From positions 1 through 60,632 of the forward strand of contig JASGVX010000111.1 of NCBI GenBank assembly GCA_030054735.1: DNA of 60,632 bases, written 5' to 3'. This document shows, piece after piece, positions 17,334-25,713 of this stretch (positions are counted from its first letter, which is position 1; each line of letters starts with the position of its first letter). Source of the DNA: Methanobacteriota archaeon (GTDB lineage: Archaea > Halobacteriota > Methanosarcinia > Methanosarcinales > Methanosarcinaceae). The notes under the pieces are model-generated. The model was not told where the DNA came from and did no database searches. It saw nothing but the letters and a program-made list of their open reading frames with translations. Position numbers and translations under genes: made by a program.

Positions 17334-18202
17334 CGGACAACTCTCTTATATCTGACATTGACTGGATCAGATTATGGGAAGACAGCTATGATGCTCGTTC
17401 CGGAATAATGCGCAGGGACTACGTGCTCGATGACTGGAGTGAACGGGCAGAAGATTACTCGGAATCCAGGAAGACAAACCAGTACGAGTTCGGCGAGTCG
17501 GTATACGAAACACTCAAACGCCATGGAGTCGTTTCTCCTCATGCTCGGGTCCTTGAAGTCGGCTCAGGTCCAGGGACCTTTGTCATACCCTTTGCCCGGC
17601 GAGTTGACTATGTGACCGCGGTTGAACCTGCAGAGGGCATGATCCGCATGATCCATCAGAACGCTGCAGAAGCTGGAGTGAAAAACTATGATATAATTCC
17701 GAAGCTCTGGCAGGATGTAAACATCACAGAGTTACGGGGACAGTACGACCTCACCATCACTTCAACGGTTATCTGGATGTTTCGCGATATCATGGCACAG
17801 GTCCGCAGGATGGAAGAAGTAACAGGTGGTTACTGCTGCGTTGTCGGAGGTTTAGGCACCGGGCAGACCTTTGAAGCCGAACTCTGGAAGGAGATTATGG
17901 GAGATACCCCTCGCCCGCAGTATCCAGAATACCCCCTGATATATAACCTGCTCTACATGCAGGGCAGGGTGCCTCAGGTGAGAATCATCGATTATACAAG
18001 CATGAGAACCCCTGAAAATATGCTCAGGATGTACAGGGTTTTCTACTCGATATATACTGAAATCACTCCTGAAGTTGAAGAAACGATCCGAGAAGCTCTG
18101 TACAGAGATTCCGGCGAAGGGCCTTGCGTCAGAAAATACCGGTCTGCTGTGGTCTGGTGGGATCCTGCTGTCCGAAGGAAAGAGCTGAAAGGAATCGTCT
18201 GA
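17330..18202 (+). CDS. Class I SAM-dependent methyltransferase, second of a tandem pair
   Basis: This paralogue has motif I VLEVGSGPGTF (about residues 74-84) and TAVEPAEGM at the end of strand 2. It shares with the upstream protein the N-terminal IDW..W pattern, a W..RAEDYS block and the LWQDV motif. A GTG at 17318 is an alternative start, but ATG 17330 gives a 4-bp stop/start overlap typical of coupled genes. It has 290 residues. The two paralogues have clearly diverged, which suggests different acceptors or a heterodimer rather than a recent duplication. Confidence 0.88.
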   Translation: MTDNSLISDIDWIRLWEDSYDARSGIMRRDYVLDDWSERAEDYSESRKTNQYEFGESVYETLKRHGVVSPHARVLEVGSGPGTFVIPFARRVDYVTAVEPAEGMIRMIHQNAAEAGVKNYDIIPKLWQDVNITELRGQYDLTITSTVIWMFRDIMAQVRRMEEVTGGYCCVVGGLGTGQTFEAELWKEIMGDTPRPQYPEYPLIYNLLYMQGRVPQVRIIDYTSMRTPENMLRMYRVFYSIYTEITPEVEETIREALYRDSGEGPCVRKYRSAVVWWDPAVRRKELKGIV

Positions 18203-18367
18203 AAAATTGCCAGAATCCCTGTGTAAGAAACGGAAGCTGGCGTATTAATTGCAGGACAAAATTTGATTTAAGGATAATTCCAGGAGAAGATGATCTGAAG
18301 ATGTTTTCTCCTGAACATTTCTTCTCGTACGGCATAGCTAAAAAACGGGCTCATTTTTATTTCAAAA

Positions 18368-19129
18368 TCAATCCGTTATTCCGTAATGTTCCCAGGCTTC
18401 CTTTATATTCATGGAACGCATCCCCAGTTTTTTTGCAGGGAGGATCTCATTTTCATATGAGTCTCCGATAGACATCACGCACTCTGGCTCCAGTTCAAGG
18501 CCCATCCTTTTAAGGGCTGTCATAAAAAGCCTGAGGTCAGGTTTCTTATATCCCACATCAGACGAGAAAATAACAAAATCAAAGTAGTCATAAAGCCCCA
18601 GGAACCTGAGTTCCAGTTCGGAGAAGACCCTCTGCCCGTTGGAGACTATGCACTTGGGGATGTTTATGCAGTGCTCTATTAGCTTTATGCTCTGAGGGAA
18701 GGGGCGAAGTTTCCGGATAGAAGCCGCCCGAAAGACTCTTGATGTTTCAATTCCGAGGATTTTCTCGTCGATTTTCCATATTGCATTTTCCATGCAGATC
18801 TCGGCAAAGATTTCCTCAACCCTTACTTCGGGGTATATCTCTTTTGAGTCCTCCATCCTTTCTTTTACCTTAAACATGTATGTATCCCACAGTTTTTCAG
18901 GCTTTATTTTTACCCCATGGTAGGCAAGCCATGCGCTTACAGTATCATAAGTCTCTATCGTGTGTTCGTCAGTGTGGATATCGATGAGCGTCTGGTAGCA
19001 GTCAAAAATAAGACCCTTTATGTGGAAGTTCTCAAATGTATCTTCTCTTGCCATCATGGGATCCGTGGGGACGATTGTGCACTCGTCTGTTTCCAATTCA
19101 TTCTTCCTTGAAATATTCTTACCTCCCAT
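18368..19129 (-). CDS. HAD-superfamily hydrolase, paralogue B
   Basis: This 253-residue paralogue of the protein at 7906-8559 appears roughly half identical by eye. It has IFDCYQTLID (nucleophile Asp43, with Tyr instead of Asp two residues on), VSNGQR, KKPDLRLF and SIGDSYENEI. It carries an extra polar N-terminus of about 35 residues absent from paralogue A, so a later start is possible. It faces the methyltransferase pair tail to tail and lies 70 bp downstream of the kinase-like gene, suggesting a kinase/HAD operon. The substrate is not known. Confidence 0.85.
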   Translation of the reverse strand: MGGKNISRKNELETDECTIVPTDPMMAREDTFENFHIKGLIFDCYQTLIDIHTDEHTIETYDTVSAWLAYHGVKIKPEKLWDTYMFKVKERMEDSKEIYPEVRVEEIFAEICMENAIWKIDEKILGIETSRVFRAASIRKLRPFPQSIKLIEHCINIPKCIVSNGQRVFSELELRFLGLYDYFDFVIFSSDVGYKKPDLRLFMTALKRMGLELEPECVMSIGDSYENEILPAKKLGMRSMNIKEAWEHYGITD

Positions 19130-19199
19130 ATCCCCTTAATTATTTCTTCAATCCCCTTAATTTTACCCCCATTGCCTGCCTTGGTTCTCCATATTTTTC

Positions 19200-20150
19200 T
19201 TAATTTCCTCTATTTATTGCATTTAAGCATTCGCATGCTTCTTTTATCAGATAATTCCTGTAATCTCCCTGGTGAAGCCTTGCCGAACGGAGCAGCCCTA
19301 TACTCATGAAAAATGGCAAAATTCTGGTAATGTTGTAAAAGTCCTTTTCACCGCGGCTGTACTCCCAGAGGAAGTTCCCTATATACGGTTCTGCTTTCCA
19401 TCCTCCTCCTTTGCGTAATTCAAACTCATTTTTAAGTTCTGCGCTAAGGACTCCGAGGTCTCTTACCGGGTGTGCCTCAAACCATGAACTCTCAAAATCA
19501 ATGGCATAGGGCTTCCCTTTGCAAAAGATATAATTTGAAGGAGTTACATCCCTGTGGACCATACAGCCATACTCACGGTCGAGCCAGGAGCTGTACCACC
19601 ATTCCCCAAGGAGCTTATTGAAGGTCTCCCTCGTGCTATGGTCAAGTTTAAGGTGATCCAGTACTCCATGATAGTTTCTGAACTCGTTTTCTTTATTGTA
19701 GGAAGACTGCGTATTATCATGCAGCTTCCTGAGCATGTGAGCCACTGCAGCAAGTTTCTCATACAGGTCCTCTTCGTTTTTAAGGTACCAGCCAAGAGAT
19801 TTCCCAGGTATATAATCGGTTACAAGGACACAGTTAAAGTCTTTTCTAACTGCAAGGGGCTTTGAGACGTCTATTATAGAAGCTGCCTTTTTCAAGTTCC
19901 AGTATTCGTTCATCATTCCTTTGTAGGGGTTGTAAGCTTTCAGCTTCCCTGTTGGTTCGGCAAAAAACTTTGCAATTACGCTGAAGTGTTCTCCTTTGAA
20001 TTTATACCTGCAGACTGTGTGAGAGGAATTGTACTTTAAAACATCCACACGGCACTTTTTATCGCGAATACGGTGCCCTACAACTTCTTCAACAAGCCAG
20101 TCCCTGAATGGGTCTCCAGGATATAAGGTATTAACATGGAGCTTTGCCAC
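19200..20150 (-). CDS. APH/choline-kinase-fold phosphotransferase
   Basis: This 316-residue protein has the kinase-like catalytic motif HRDVTPSNYIF (Brenner box, HxDxxxxN), followed by the metal-binding AIDFESS. An earlier region (VLVTDYIPGKSLGWYL) matches the hinge of aminoglycoside- and choline-kinase-fold enzymes. Such enzymes transfer phosphate from ATP to small hydroxylated or amino substrates. It is followed by HAD hydrolase B in the same direction. A kinase paired with a HAD enzyme could phosphorylate and dephosphorylate the same metabolite, but the HAD motif is dehalogenase-like, so this is only a suggestion. No antibiotic role should be assumed. Confidence 0.82.
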   Translation of the reverse strand: MAKLHVNTLYPGDPFRDWLVEEVVGHRIRDKKCRVDVLKYNSSHTVCRYKFKGEHFSVIAKFFAEPTGKLKAYNPYKGMMNEYWNLKKAASIIDVSKPLAVRKDFNCVLVTDYIPGKSLGWYLKNEEDLYEKLAAVAHMLRKLHDNTQSSYNKENEFRNYHGVLDHLKLDHSTRETFNKLLGEWWYSSWLDREYGCMVHRDVTPSNYIFCKGKPYAIDFESSWFEAHPVRDLGVLSAELKNEFELRKGGGWKAEPYIGNFLWEYSRGEKDFYNITRILPFFMSIGLLRSARLHQGDYRNYLIKEACECLNAINRGN

Positions 20151-20242
20151 TTCAAATTACCCCCATTTTTCCAGAATAACCTCAACAATGCTTTGCCTTA
20201 CAATTATATTCTTTACTTAGACGTCTATTCCTCTTAGATATT

Positions 20243-20312
20243 TTTAGCATGAAAGTGCTTCCAGGTACTTTCATTTTTTGTGCCTGTTATTCGAAGAATT
20301 TCATATGCGTTT
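20243..20312. repeat. 70-bp palindrome-containing repeat, copy 1
   Basis: The repeat reads TTTAGCATGAAAGTGCTTCC at one end and CATATGCGTTT at the other. It contains the stem ATGAAAGT/ACTTTCAT and is nearly identical to copies at 43376, 44462, 53780 and 53852. This copy is bracketed by 22-bp direct repeats with two mismatches (20212-20233 and 20311-20332), as if it had inserted with a target duplication. Confidence 0.75.
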
Positions 20313-20581
20313 TACTTAGATATCTATTCCTCCAACTTAATTAAACTGCTAACCCCTCTGATTTAACAGTATTGCAGTGAAATATATGTCATGATACTCA
20401 GGCAGGTAATGGAATCAGACTTTTACATCAGACATTTCATGAAATTTAGAAATACATGAAACCCGACTATCACAAAAGCTAGTGTTGTAGCAATTTAATT
20501 ACTGAGCATTAATATTTAGACAATACTTTATTCATATTCTCTTTTTTAATTCTGAAGACTCAAAACTAAATTTTCTAGACC

Positions 20582-20962
20582 CTAGTGTCTTGACCACTTA
20601 ATTATTTCATATAATACTTTGACATTTTCTCATCTGCCTTCTTCCTCGTAAACTTCCACTCAATTTTCCTTTTATGTTCATCTCTTCTCTTTGTCCATGA
20701 ATCCACTTCATGTTTAAGTGTCTCCATGTCCCCAATCCTTCTTCCCCTACATTCTATATCCATCACATTAATCTCTATATTTTGCTGGTTTGACAGAAGG
20801 AGGATATACGCTCGGGTTAACTTCTTGCACTTTTATTACATTTTCTCACAAAGTCAAGAAGGAAATTTACCTCAGCATCTTCAAGTTTAATCCGTAGCAT
20901 GAAGATATAAAGAGATTCAAAGTTTATAAATATATACAAAAATTAAATGGTTAAGACACTAG
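20582..20962. mobile_element. IS630-type element remnant with terminal inverted repeats
   Basis: The ends CTAGTGTCTTGACCACTTAA and its imperfect complement (AATTAAATGGTTAAGACACTAG, split here as AATTAAATGG and TTAAGACACTAG) are about 22 bp long and flanked by TA. On the minus strand the interior encodes a C-terminal transposase scrap with GRRIGDMETLKHEVDSWTKR and RKIEWKFTRKKADEKMSKYY, typical of IS630-family transposases, with no intact upstream part. The element is a deletion derivative. The rest of 20313-21203 has no gene I can support. Confidence 0.65.
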
Positions 20963-21203
20963 TTTTACGCTTGTTTGAAGTTTTACGCAGAAAGATTTAT
21001 GACTTACACACTTGATATGTAAAATCAGACACATGCGGGCTCGTCAACATTATTTGAGTTTATACAGTTAAGTCACTTCCGCTTGTGGTTTTCAATTCAA
21101 CTGCGTAAGTCCTAAAATAGAAAGAATTTACCTTTCACGTATCTTATAAGTCTCAGGCTGCACTTTACTGCCCTCTCCAGGACTTTTGAGTTTTTTTGGT
21201 AAA

Positions 21204-21833
21204 TTAACGTCTGATCCTGGATACGAGATATAATCCGAACAATCCGTATATTAAACTAAAACCCGGAATATTGTTTGTCTTTTCTTCGTTTGTTTGCTGG
21301 TTTGTTCCAGTTTGTTGATTTCTATTATTTTCAATTTCTGATGTATTGGCTTCAGGTATCAAATCCTCACGGGGAACTTCCCCTTTCTCAAATACCAGAG
21401 GCACTTCTTTGATATTTTTTGTTTGTGCTTGTTGATCAAACATCCAATAAATGTAATCCATCAATGGTTTGTCGACTTCTCTCTCAACAGTCACTACCAG
21501 GCATCCATTGATATTGGCGCCATACGATACAACCGGACCATTTGGATATATATAATCTGAGATGTTATACTGAGGGTTATCCCTCACTTCAATGCCTATA
21601 TCAACCAAAATATCAAACCATTCTCTTCTTTGGTCTGTATTTTCAAAGGAAGGCATTTTTCCATAGGCAGCAAGAATATCAGGAGAATTTTTTAATTCTT
21701 CAAAGGTTCCCGGACCGAAATTAAGCTCCTGCTCAATCACTTCTTCCTGTGCGCTCACCGGCACAAATGCCATACTCATCAGCATAATTGTGGCAAGCAG
21801 TACACTTAATACAAATTTCTGCCTTGTTATCAT
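21204..21833 (-). CDS. Secreted protein with PGF-CTERM-like anchor
   Basis: This 209-residue protein has a cleavable signal peptide (MITRQKFVLSVLLATIMLMS, ending VPVSAQ), an unrecognised globular part of about 120 residues and an Asn/Gln/Thr-rich linker. The C-terminus is IPGFSLIYGLFGLYLVSRIRR without its last residue counted: a PGF motif, a hydrophobic segment and a basic tail. That tripartite end is the pattern of archaeosortase substrates, which are cut and lipid-anchored at the cell surface. The function of the globular part is not evident. Confidence 0.75.
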   Translation of the reverse strand: MITRQKFVLSVLLATIMLMSMAFVPVSAQEEVIEQELNFGPGTFEELKNSPDILAAYGKMPSFENTDQRREWFDILVDIGIEVRDNPQYNISDYIYPNGPVVSYGANINGCLVVTVEREVDKPLMDYIYWMFDQQAQTKNIKEVPLVFEKGEVPREDLIPEANTSEIENNRNQQTGTNQQTNEEKTNNIPGFSLIYGLFGLYLVSRIRR

Positions 21834-21919
21834 ATTTCTACCTCGTGATTTATTCTCTAGGCAGGATCAAGCAAGCTTTAAATATTAGCAGAGCTATCAT
21901 TTCCTCGCCTCAGGGCACA

Positions 21920-21959
21920 TGAAGTTCAAATATGCTCTAGAAGGTTCGTTTGAACTTCA
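21920..21959. promoter_or_regulatory. 11-bp perfect inverted repeat
   Basis: TGAAGTTCAAA and TTTGAACTTCA pair perfectly around an 18-nt loop, about 90 bp upstream of the secreted-protein gene. It could be an operator or a hairpin. The rest of the 21834-22249 gap is AT-rich and shows no gene. Confidence 0.35.
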
Positions 21960-22249
21960 CATTCAAAAATCTCTCTTAATCTTCTCCTATACATTTATTA
22001 CGGTGATGAATCATTCATCAGTCTGATTAACATTCATTAAACCAATACTCTTTTTCATCAAAAATAACGACATTTCAGAGCTCTAACTGATGTCTGGAAT
22101 TCGACCCATTTTTAACAATCAATCTGGAGACTCTTTTCTTCACTAATCCATAAAATTAATAAAAAGATAGCAACATACGTGCCCCAACAAAGGAAAAAAA
22201 TATATTACGTAAAACAATTTAATAAGAACATAAGGAAAAAAATATGTAG

Positions 22250-23080
22250 ATGCGGCGGCATGAAATGAACAGCTTCGAAATTTATAAAAAAAGGAGAGAT
22301 GACGTTCAGACAATATATAGATCAAGACTTCTAACAGAGATACTTCTATCATTAAACGAGGATAGCAGGAAGCTTTCTCAGCTGCGTGAAATTACTGGTA
22401 GTACATCTCAGGCACTAATTCCAAAGCTCAGGAAACTCGAAGCGGATCATCTGATAGAAACAAAAGGACATGAGTATTTCCTGACATCAGCAGGTAAAAT
22501 TGTGGCTTCAGGAATAGCTGGCTCTTTTGTTACATTTTGGACGATTAATAAGTTTAAACATTTCTGGATAAGACATTACATCGAAGGAATTCCAAGTCCT
22601 TTGTTAAAAGAAATAGGATGCCTTTACGATTCTGAAGTCCTCGAGGATCGAGGCATGGAGATCCTTAACGTCTACAACAATAAGTTAAAAATGATTAAAG
22701 AAGCAGATCATATATACGGGATATCGTCCGTAGTAACCGAAGAATATGCCGATTCTATTTCTGAAAGGGTGAAAGAAGGAGTCCCTGTTGAGCTTATAGT
22801 TCCTCTTCATATTGCAGAAAAATTGAAGCAATCACTTTATCTGAAAAAAATAGAAGCACTGAAAAATTATGAAAACTTCAAGTTAATGGCCATGAATGAA
22901 GATATTAAAGTTGGGTTCATTGTTACGGATAAACGCCTGGCTTTAAGCCTGTACAAAAAAGAGGGCATTGAGTACGACATAAGCACAGGCCTGTTTAGTT
23001 CTGACTCGAAGGCCATCGAATGGGGAGAGAGACTTTTCTGGTATTGTAAAGGGAAAACAGCCCTCACAAAATTTCAGTGA
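22250..23080 (+). CDS. Winged-helix transcriptional regulator with FilR1-type domain
   Basis: The N-terminal 90 residues form a winged-helix fold (LLTEILLSLN, KLSQLREITGSTSQALIPKL as recognition region, and a wing near HEYFLTSAGKIVAS). The remaining 170 residues match the FilR1 (formerly DUF1724) domain common in methanogen regulators. Methanosarcina has many such proteins, including regulators of methyltransferase genes. The start may be ATG 22250 or ATG 22265; neither has a strong ribosome-binding site. No obvious target lies alongside, apart from the divergent secreted-protein gene at 21204-21833. Confidence 0.82.
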   Translation: MRRHEMNSFEIYKKRRDDVQTIYRSRLLTEILLSLNEDSRKLSQLREITGSTSQALIPKLRKLEADHLIETKGHEYFLTSAGKIVASGIAGSFVTFWTINKFKHFWIRHYIEGIPSPLLKEIGCLYDSEVLEDRGMEILNVYNNKLKMIKEADHIYGISSVVTEEYADSISERVKEGVPVELIVPLHIAEKLKQSLYLKKIEALKNYENFKLMAMNEDIKVGFIVTDKRLALSLYKKEGIEYDISTGLFSSDSKAIEWGERLFWYCKGKTALTKFQ

Positions 23081-23198
23081 TTCGGAAATTTGTTAGAAAA
23101 ACTCTGGGAAAGTTCCTTCAAACTGTTTCTGCCATTATCATTATTGGATCCTCATTGTCCCAATCTATTACTATAATAGCTGTGCTCCAGCGATACAA

Positions 23199-23473
23199 CC
23201 TACATTCGGCAGGTCGACATTTAATTTTTCATAATTTTTGTTGATGCCGATTTTGAAATAATACATAGTATTTGTAGATAACATTTAGGTTTACATATGA
23301 TCAATTAATAATATCTCATACTAAATTTATGAAAAAATGATCCAGTATTTATACATGTGGTGATAGTTGAGCCACATGTTAACCAACTTTCAATCTCATT
23401 TCTAGCCAGTGGTAGCATAAAACGACATCAGGAAAAATGTTCTGATTTTTAATGTCGACCTGCCGAATGTAGG
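23199..23473. mobile_element. MITE family 3 (275 bp, 23-bp perfect inverted repeats)
   Basis: CCTACATTCGGCAGGTCGAC plus ATT at the left end is matched exactly in reverse complement at 23451-23473. The interior is AT-rich with no open frame. A related end (CCTATATTCGGCAGGTTAAC) occurs at 60506, near the end of the window. Confidence 0.75.
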
Positions 23474-23568
23474 GTAATCGCAACAGTACGCCGTCCGTTT
23501 CACTCGCTTCGCTTGCTCAAGAGGACTAATTTATGGACTTTAAGAGTGAACCGAATTTAACAGGACTA

Positions 23569-23701
23569 AGAGCCTATCCAAAAAGTTAGTAATGAATGTT
23601 GAAAAGTCACAATGGATCCATAATTTCAGAGTATCCGTTGCGGTTTTGCATGTCGAATATTGCAAAAGTTATAGCAGGCAACCACTTTTCGGATAGGCTC
23701 T
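23569..23701. mobile_element. MITE family 2, copy 1, next to the pentapeptide gene
   Basis: This 133-bp element has ends AGAGCCTATCCAAAAAGT and ACTTTTCGGATAGGCTCT, flanked by TA. Ends of the GAGCCTATCC type are found in IS5-family elements. It has no coding capacity and lies 11 bp from the stop of the pentapeptide-repeat gene. Confidence 0.75.
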
Positions 23702-23712
23702 AAGTGAGGGAG

Positions 23713-25431
23713 TTATCTTGAGATCTGATATGTAACGACAAAAATAATCAGAGATACCATCATCAGACCAAAAACAGTTTCTCCCATTACTAACGGTTGC
23801 ATTAACGGTATTGATATGTCAGGCTGTATGTTTGGAAAACTGTATCCTGTAAAGGTAGTGAGACTAAAGTAAAGATAGTCAATCAGTTTAACTTCTCTCC
23901 CTTGAACAATTATACCATTTATCTTCCAGAAACAAAAAGCAAATAGAATAATACCAATCATAGAAGTAAAAATAGGATTCCAAATTTGGTCTCCATGCCC
24001 TGCTAAAACTTTTAGGATAAACCCGTCAAAAACTCTTGCCCTAATAATATTCTTAAAGCCACCCTTTGTAAGTAAAAGTTTTCGATAAGACTCATTTGCC
24101 CTATAATGAGCATGTTTTGCTTGAAGACTGTCACCGTTGGATGAATAAAAGTTATATAATTTTGTATATATTTCAAAGGAAGACTCATAAAGAAGTTCTT
24201 TTCTATGTGAAGATAGGAAAGTTTCAAATTCAAAAAAAGATTCTTTCTTATCGTCAAATAAGAAATCTTCATATGCAATAGCTATCATATAGTTTTTTAG
24301 TAATGGTATTTTGTCCCAAAGATGAATATTTTCTTTAGGCTTTTTATAAAATACCAAATCATCAAATTTTTCCTTAATTTCATAAGAAATTTCCCCTTTT
24401 TGATGTGCATCAACTAAATCTTTGTAAAAAATAACTTTGAAAATATTAAGTGCTTTACCATAACCGATATGCCTTATAATTTCTGCTTCATTTAAAGCAT
24501 TCAATATAAAAGTGAAATCGCTTTCTAAGTACTCAATTTTACTGACGTCAAACATAATTTGTTTACTTAATATATATGGAAATGGTCTTTTAGTAGAGAG
24601 AGTATCTGCAACGAACTCGTTAATCTCTTTTTCATCAATTTCAGTAGAGTTAAAGAAAGTGGCATTTCTGAACGTCTTTGTTTCATCAACATATGAGCTA
24701 GATATATTTGAACCTATGAGCCGAGTCCCTTCTAAAATGGATTTAGAATCAAAAATAGTGCCTACTAAAGATGCCTGTCTTATATCAGCATAACTAAGAT
24801 CTGCCCCACTAAGATCCGAACCAGCTAAATCAGATTTTGAAAGATTAGCATAAAATAAATTCGCTTCAATTAATTTACATCCTCTTAAGTTTGCATTTTC
24901 GAGAGTAGCATATTTCAAACTTGCTTTACTAAGATTCGTATCACTCAAGTCTGAATTTGTTAAATTAGCATACTCTAAATCAGCATTCTGAAAATTTACT
25001 GTAGTGAGACTATAATTTTCCAATCTTGCGAATATCAAGCATGCTCCCTTTAAATTAGTTCTGAAAAATTCTGCTCCCTGCAAATCAGCTCTTGGTAGAT
25101 ATGCATTTTCTAAATTTGCTTCTTTTAAATCTGAATCTTGTAAATTTGCGGAATTTAAGTTAGCTTTTTTTAAATTTGCTTTATAAAAAGATGAGCCCTT
25201 TAAATTAGCTAAAATTAAATTAATGCCACGTAAATCAGCAAAGTTAAAATTGACTTTAGAAAGGAAGACACCTATAATTTCATTCTCTTTTAAAAGATTT
25301 AGCTGCTCTTTAGAAGGTCTTTTTTCTTCGATTTCCTGATGCCAGAAGCAGTATTCACTTCCCTCTTCAACTTCAAAAGGACACATAAAGTTATAGTAAG
25401 CACCTTGAAACTTGTATTTGCATCTGGCCAT
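23713..25431 (-). CDS. Pentapeptide-repeat protein fused to a two-TM ion channel
   Basis: Residues 1-35 hold a possible zinc site (C4, C17, C28, H31). Residues about 60-250 are A(N/D)Lxx-type pentapeptide repeats forming a right-handed beta-helix. A helical linker runs to about 465. The C-terminus is a two-pass pore module: a segment IIGIILFAFCFWKINGII, a pore loop YFSLTTFTGYSFPNI and a final segment MMVSLIIFVVTYQ. The TFTGYS filter resembles the TxGYG of potassium channels but lacks the last glycine. The beta-helix is probably a cytoplasmic sensor or oligomerisation domain. The gene is much more AT-rich than the neighbouring core genes and is bracketed by two MITEs, which suggests it was acquired. 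Confidence 0.85.
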   Translation of the reverse strand: MARCKYKFQGAYYNFMCPFEVEEGSEYCFWHQEIEEKRPSKEQLNLLKENEIIGVFLSKVNFNFADLRGINLILANLKGSSFYKANLKKANLNSANLQDSDLKEANLENAYLPRADLQGAEFFRTNLKGACLIFARLENYSLTTVNFQNADLEYANLTNSDLSDTNLSKASLKYATLENANLRGCKLIEANLFYANLSKSDLAGSDLSGADLSYADIRQASLVGTIFDSKSILEGTRLIGSNISSSYVDETKTFRNATFFNSTEIDEKEINEFVADTLSTKRPFPYILSKQIMFDVSKIEYLESDFTFILNALNEAEIIRHIGYGKALNIFKVIFYKDLVDAHQKGEISYEIKEKFDDLVFYKKPKENIHLWDKIPLLKNYMIAIAYEDFLFDDKKESFFEFETFLSSHRKELLYESSFEIYTKLYNFYSSNGDSLQAKHAHYRANESYRKLLLTKGGFKNIIRARVFDGFILKVLAGHGDQIWNPIFTSMIGIILFAFCFWKINGIIVQGREVKLIDYLYFSLTTFTGYSFPNIQPDISIPLMQPLVMGETVFGLMMVSLIIFVVTYQISR

Positions 25432-25496
25432 TAAAATGTCTCCTATTTCTAAAATAATTGTAAAATCTATTTAAATTAATCTAAATAGGTACACTT

Positions 25497-25588
25497 AGAA
25501 TCTATCCAAAAAGTTCTGTTGCTATGAGTGTTATCCACTACTCAACATTACCCTAAAATGTAGTTATTCTACTTTTCGGATAGGCTCT
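25497..25588. mobile_element. MITE family 2, copy 2
   Basis: This 92-bp element has ends AGAATCTATCCAAAAAGT and ACTTTTCGGATAGGCTCT flanked by TA, in the same orientation as the copy at 23569. The two copies enclose only the pentapeptide/channel gene, leaving 11 bp on one side and 65 bp on the other. Confidence 0.75.
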
Positions 25589-25682
25589 AAATAGATTATT
25601 TCCCCTATGTTCTGTTATATATGGGACACCCTGAGACGAATCCTAAAAAAGTCAGAAAAAAGATAAAGGCGATAAAAAAACT

Positions 25683-25713
25683 AAAAAAGTAAGCCTGAAT
25701 TGTTTTCAGGCTT
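25683..25713 (-). terminator. Terminator of the cobA-hemD-ahbC operon
   Basis: On the minus strand the last codons of ahbC and the bases after them form the hairpin AAGCCTGAA/TTCAGGCTT (9 bp, 5-nt loop), followed by ACTTTTTTAG and a longer T-run. Confidence 0.7.

Noticed and set aside
19200-20150. Aminoglycoside-resistance gene
   Set aside because: The fold is shared with choline and sugar kinases, and there is no resistance context, so only the general phosphotransferase call is supported.
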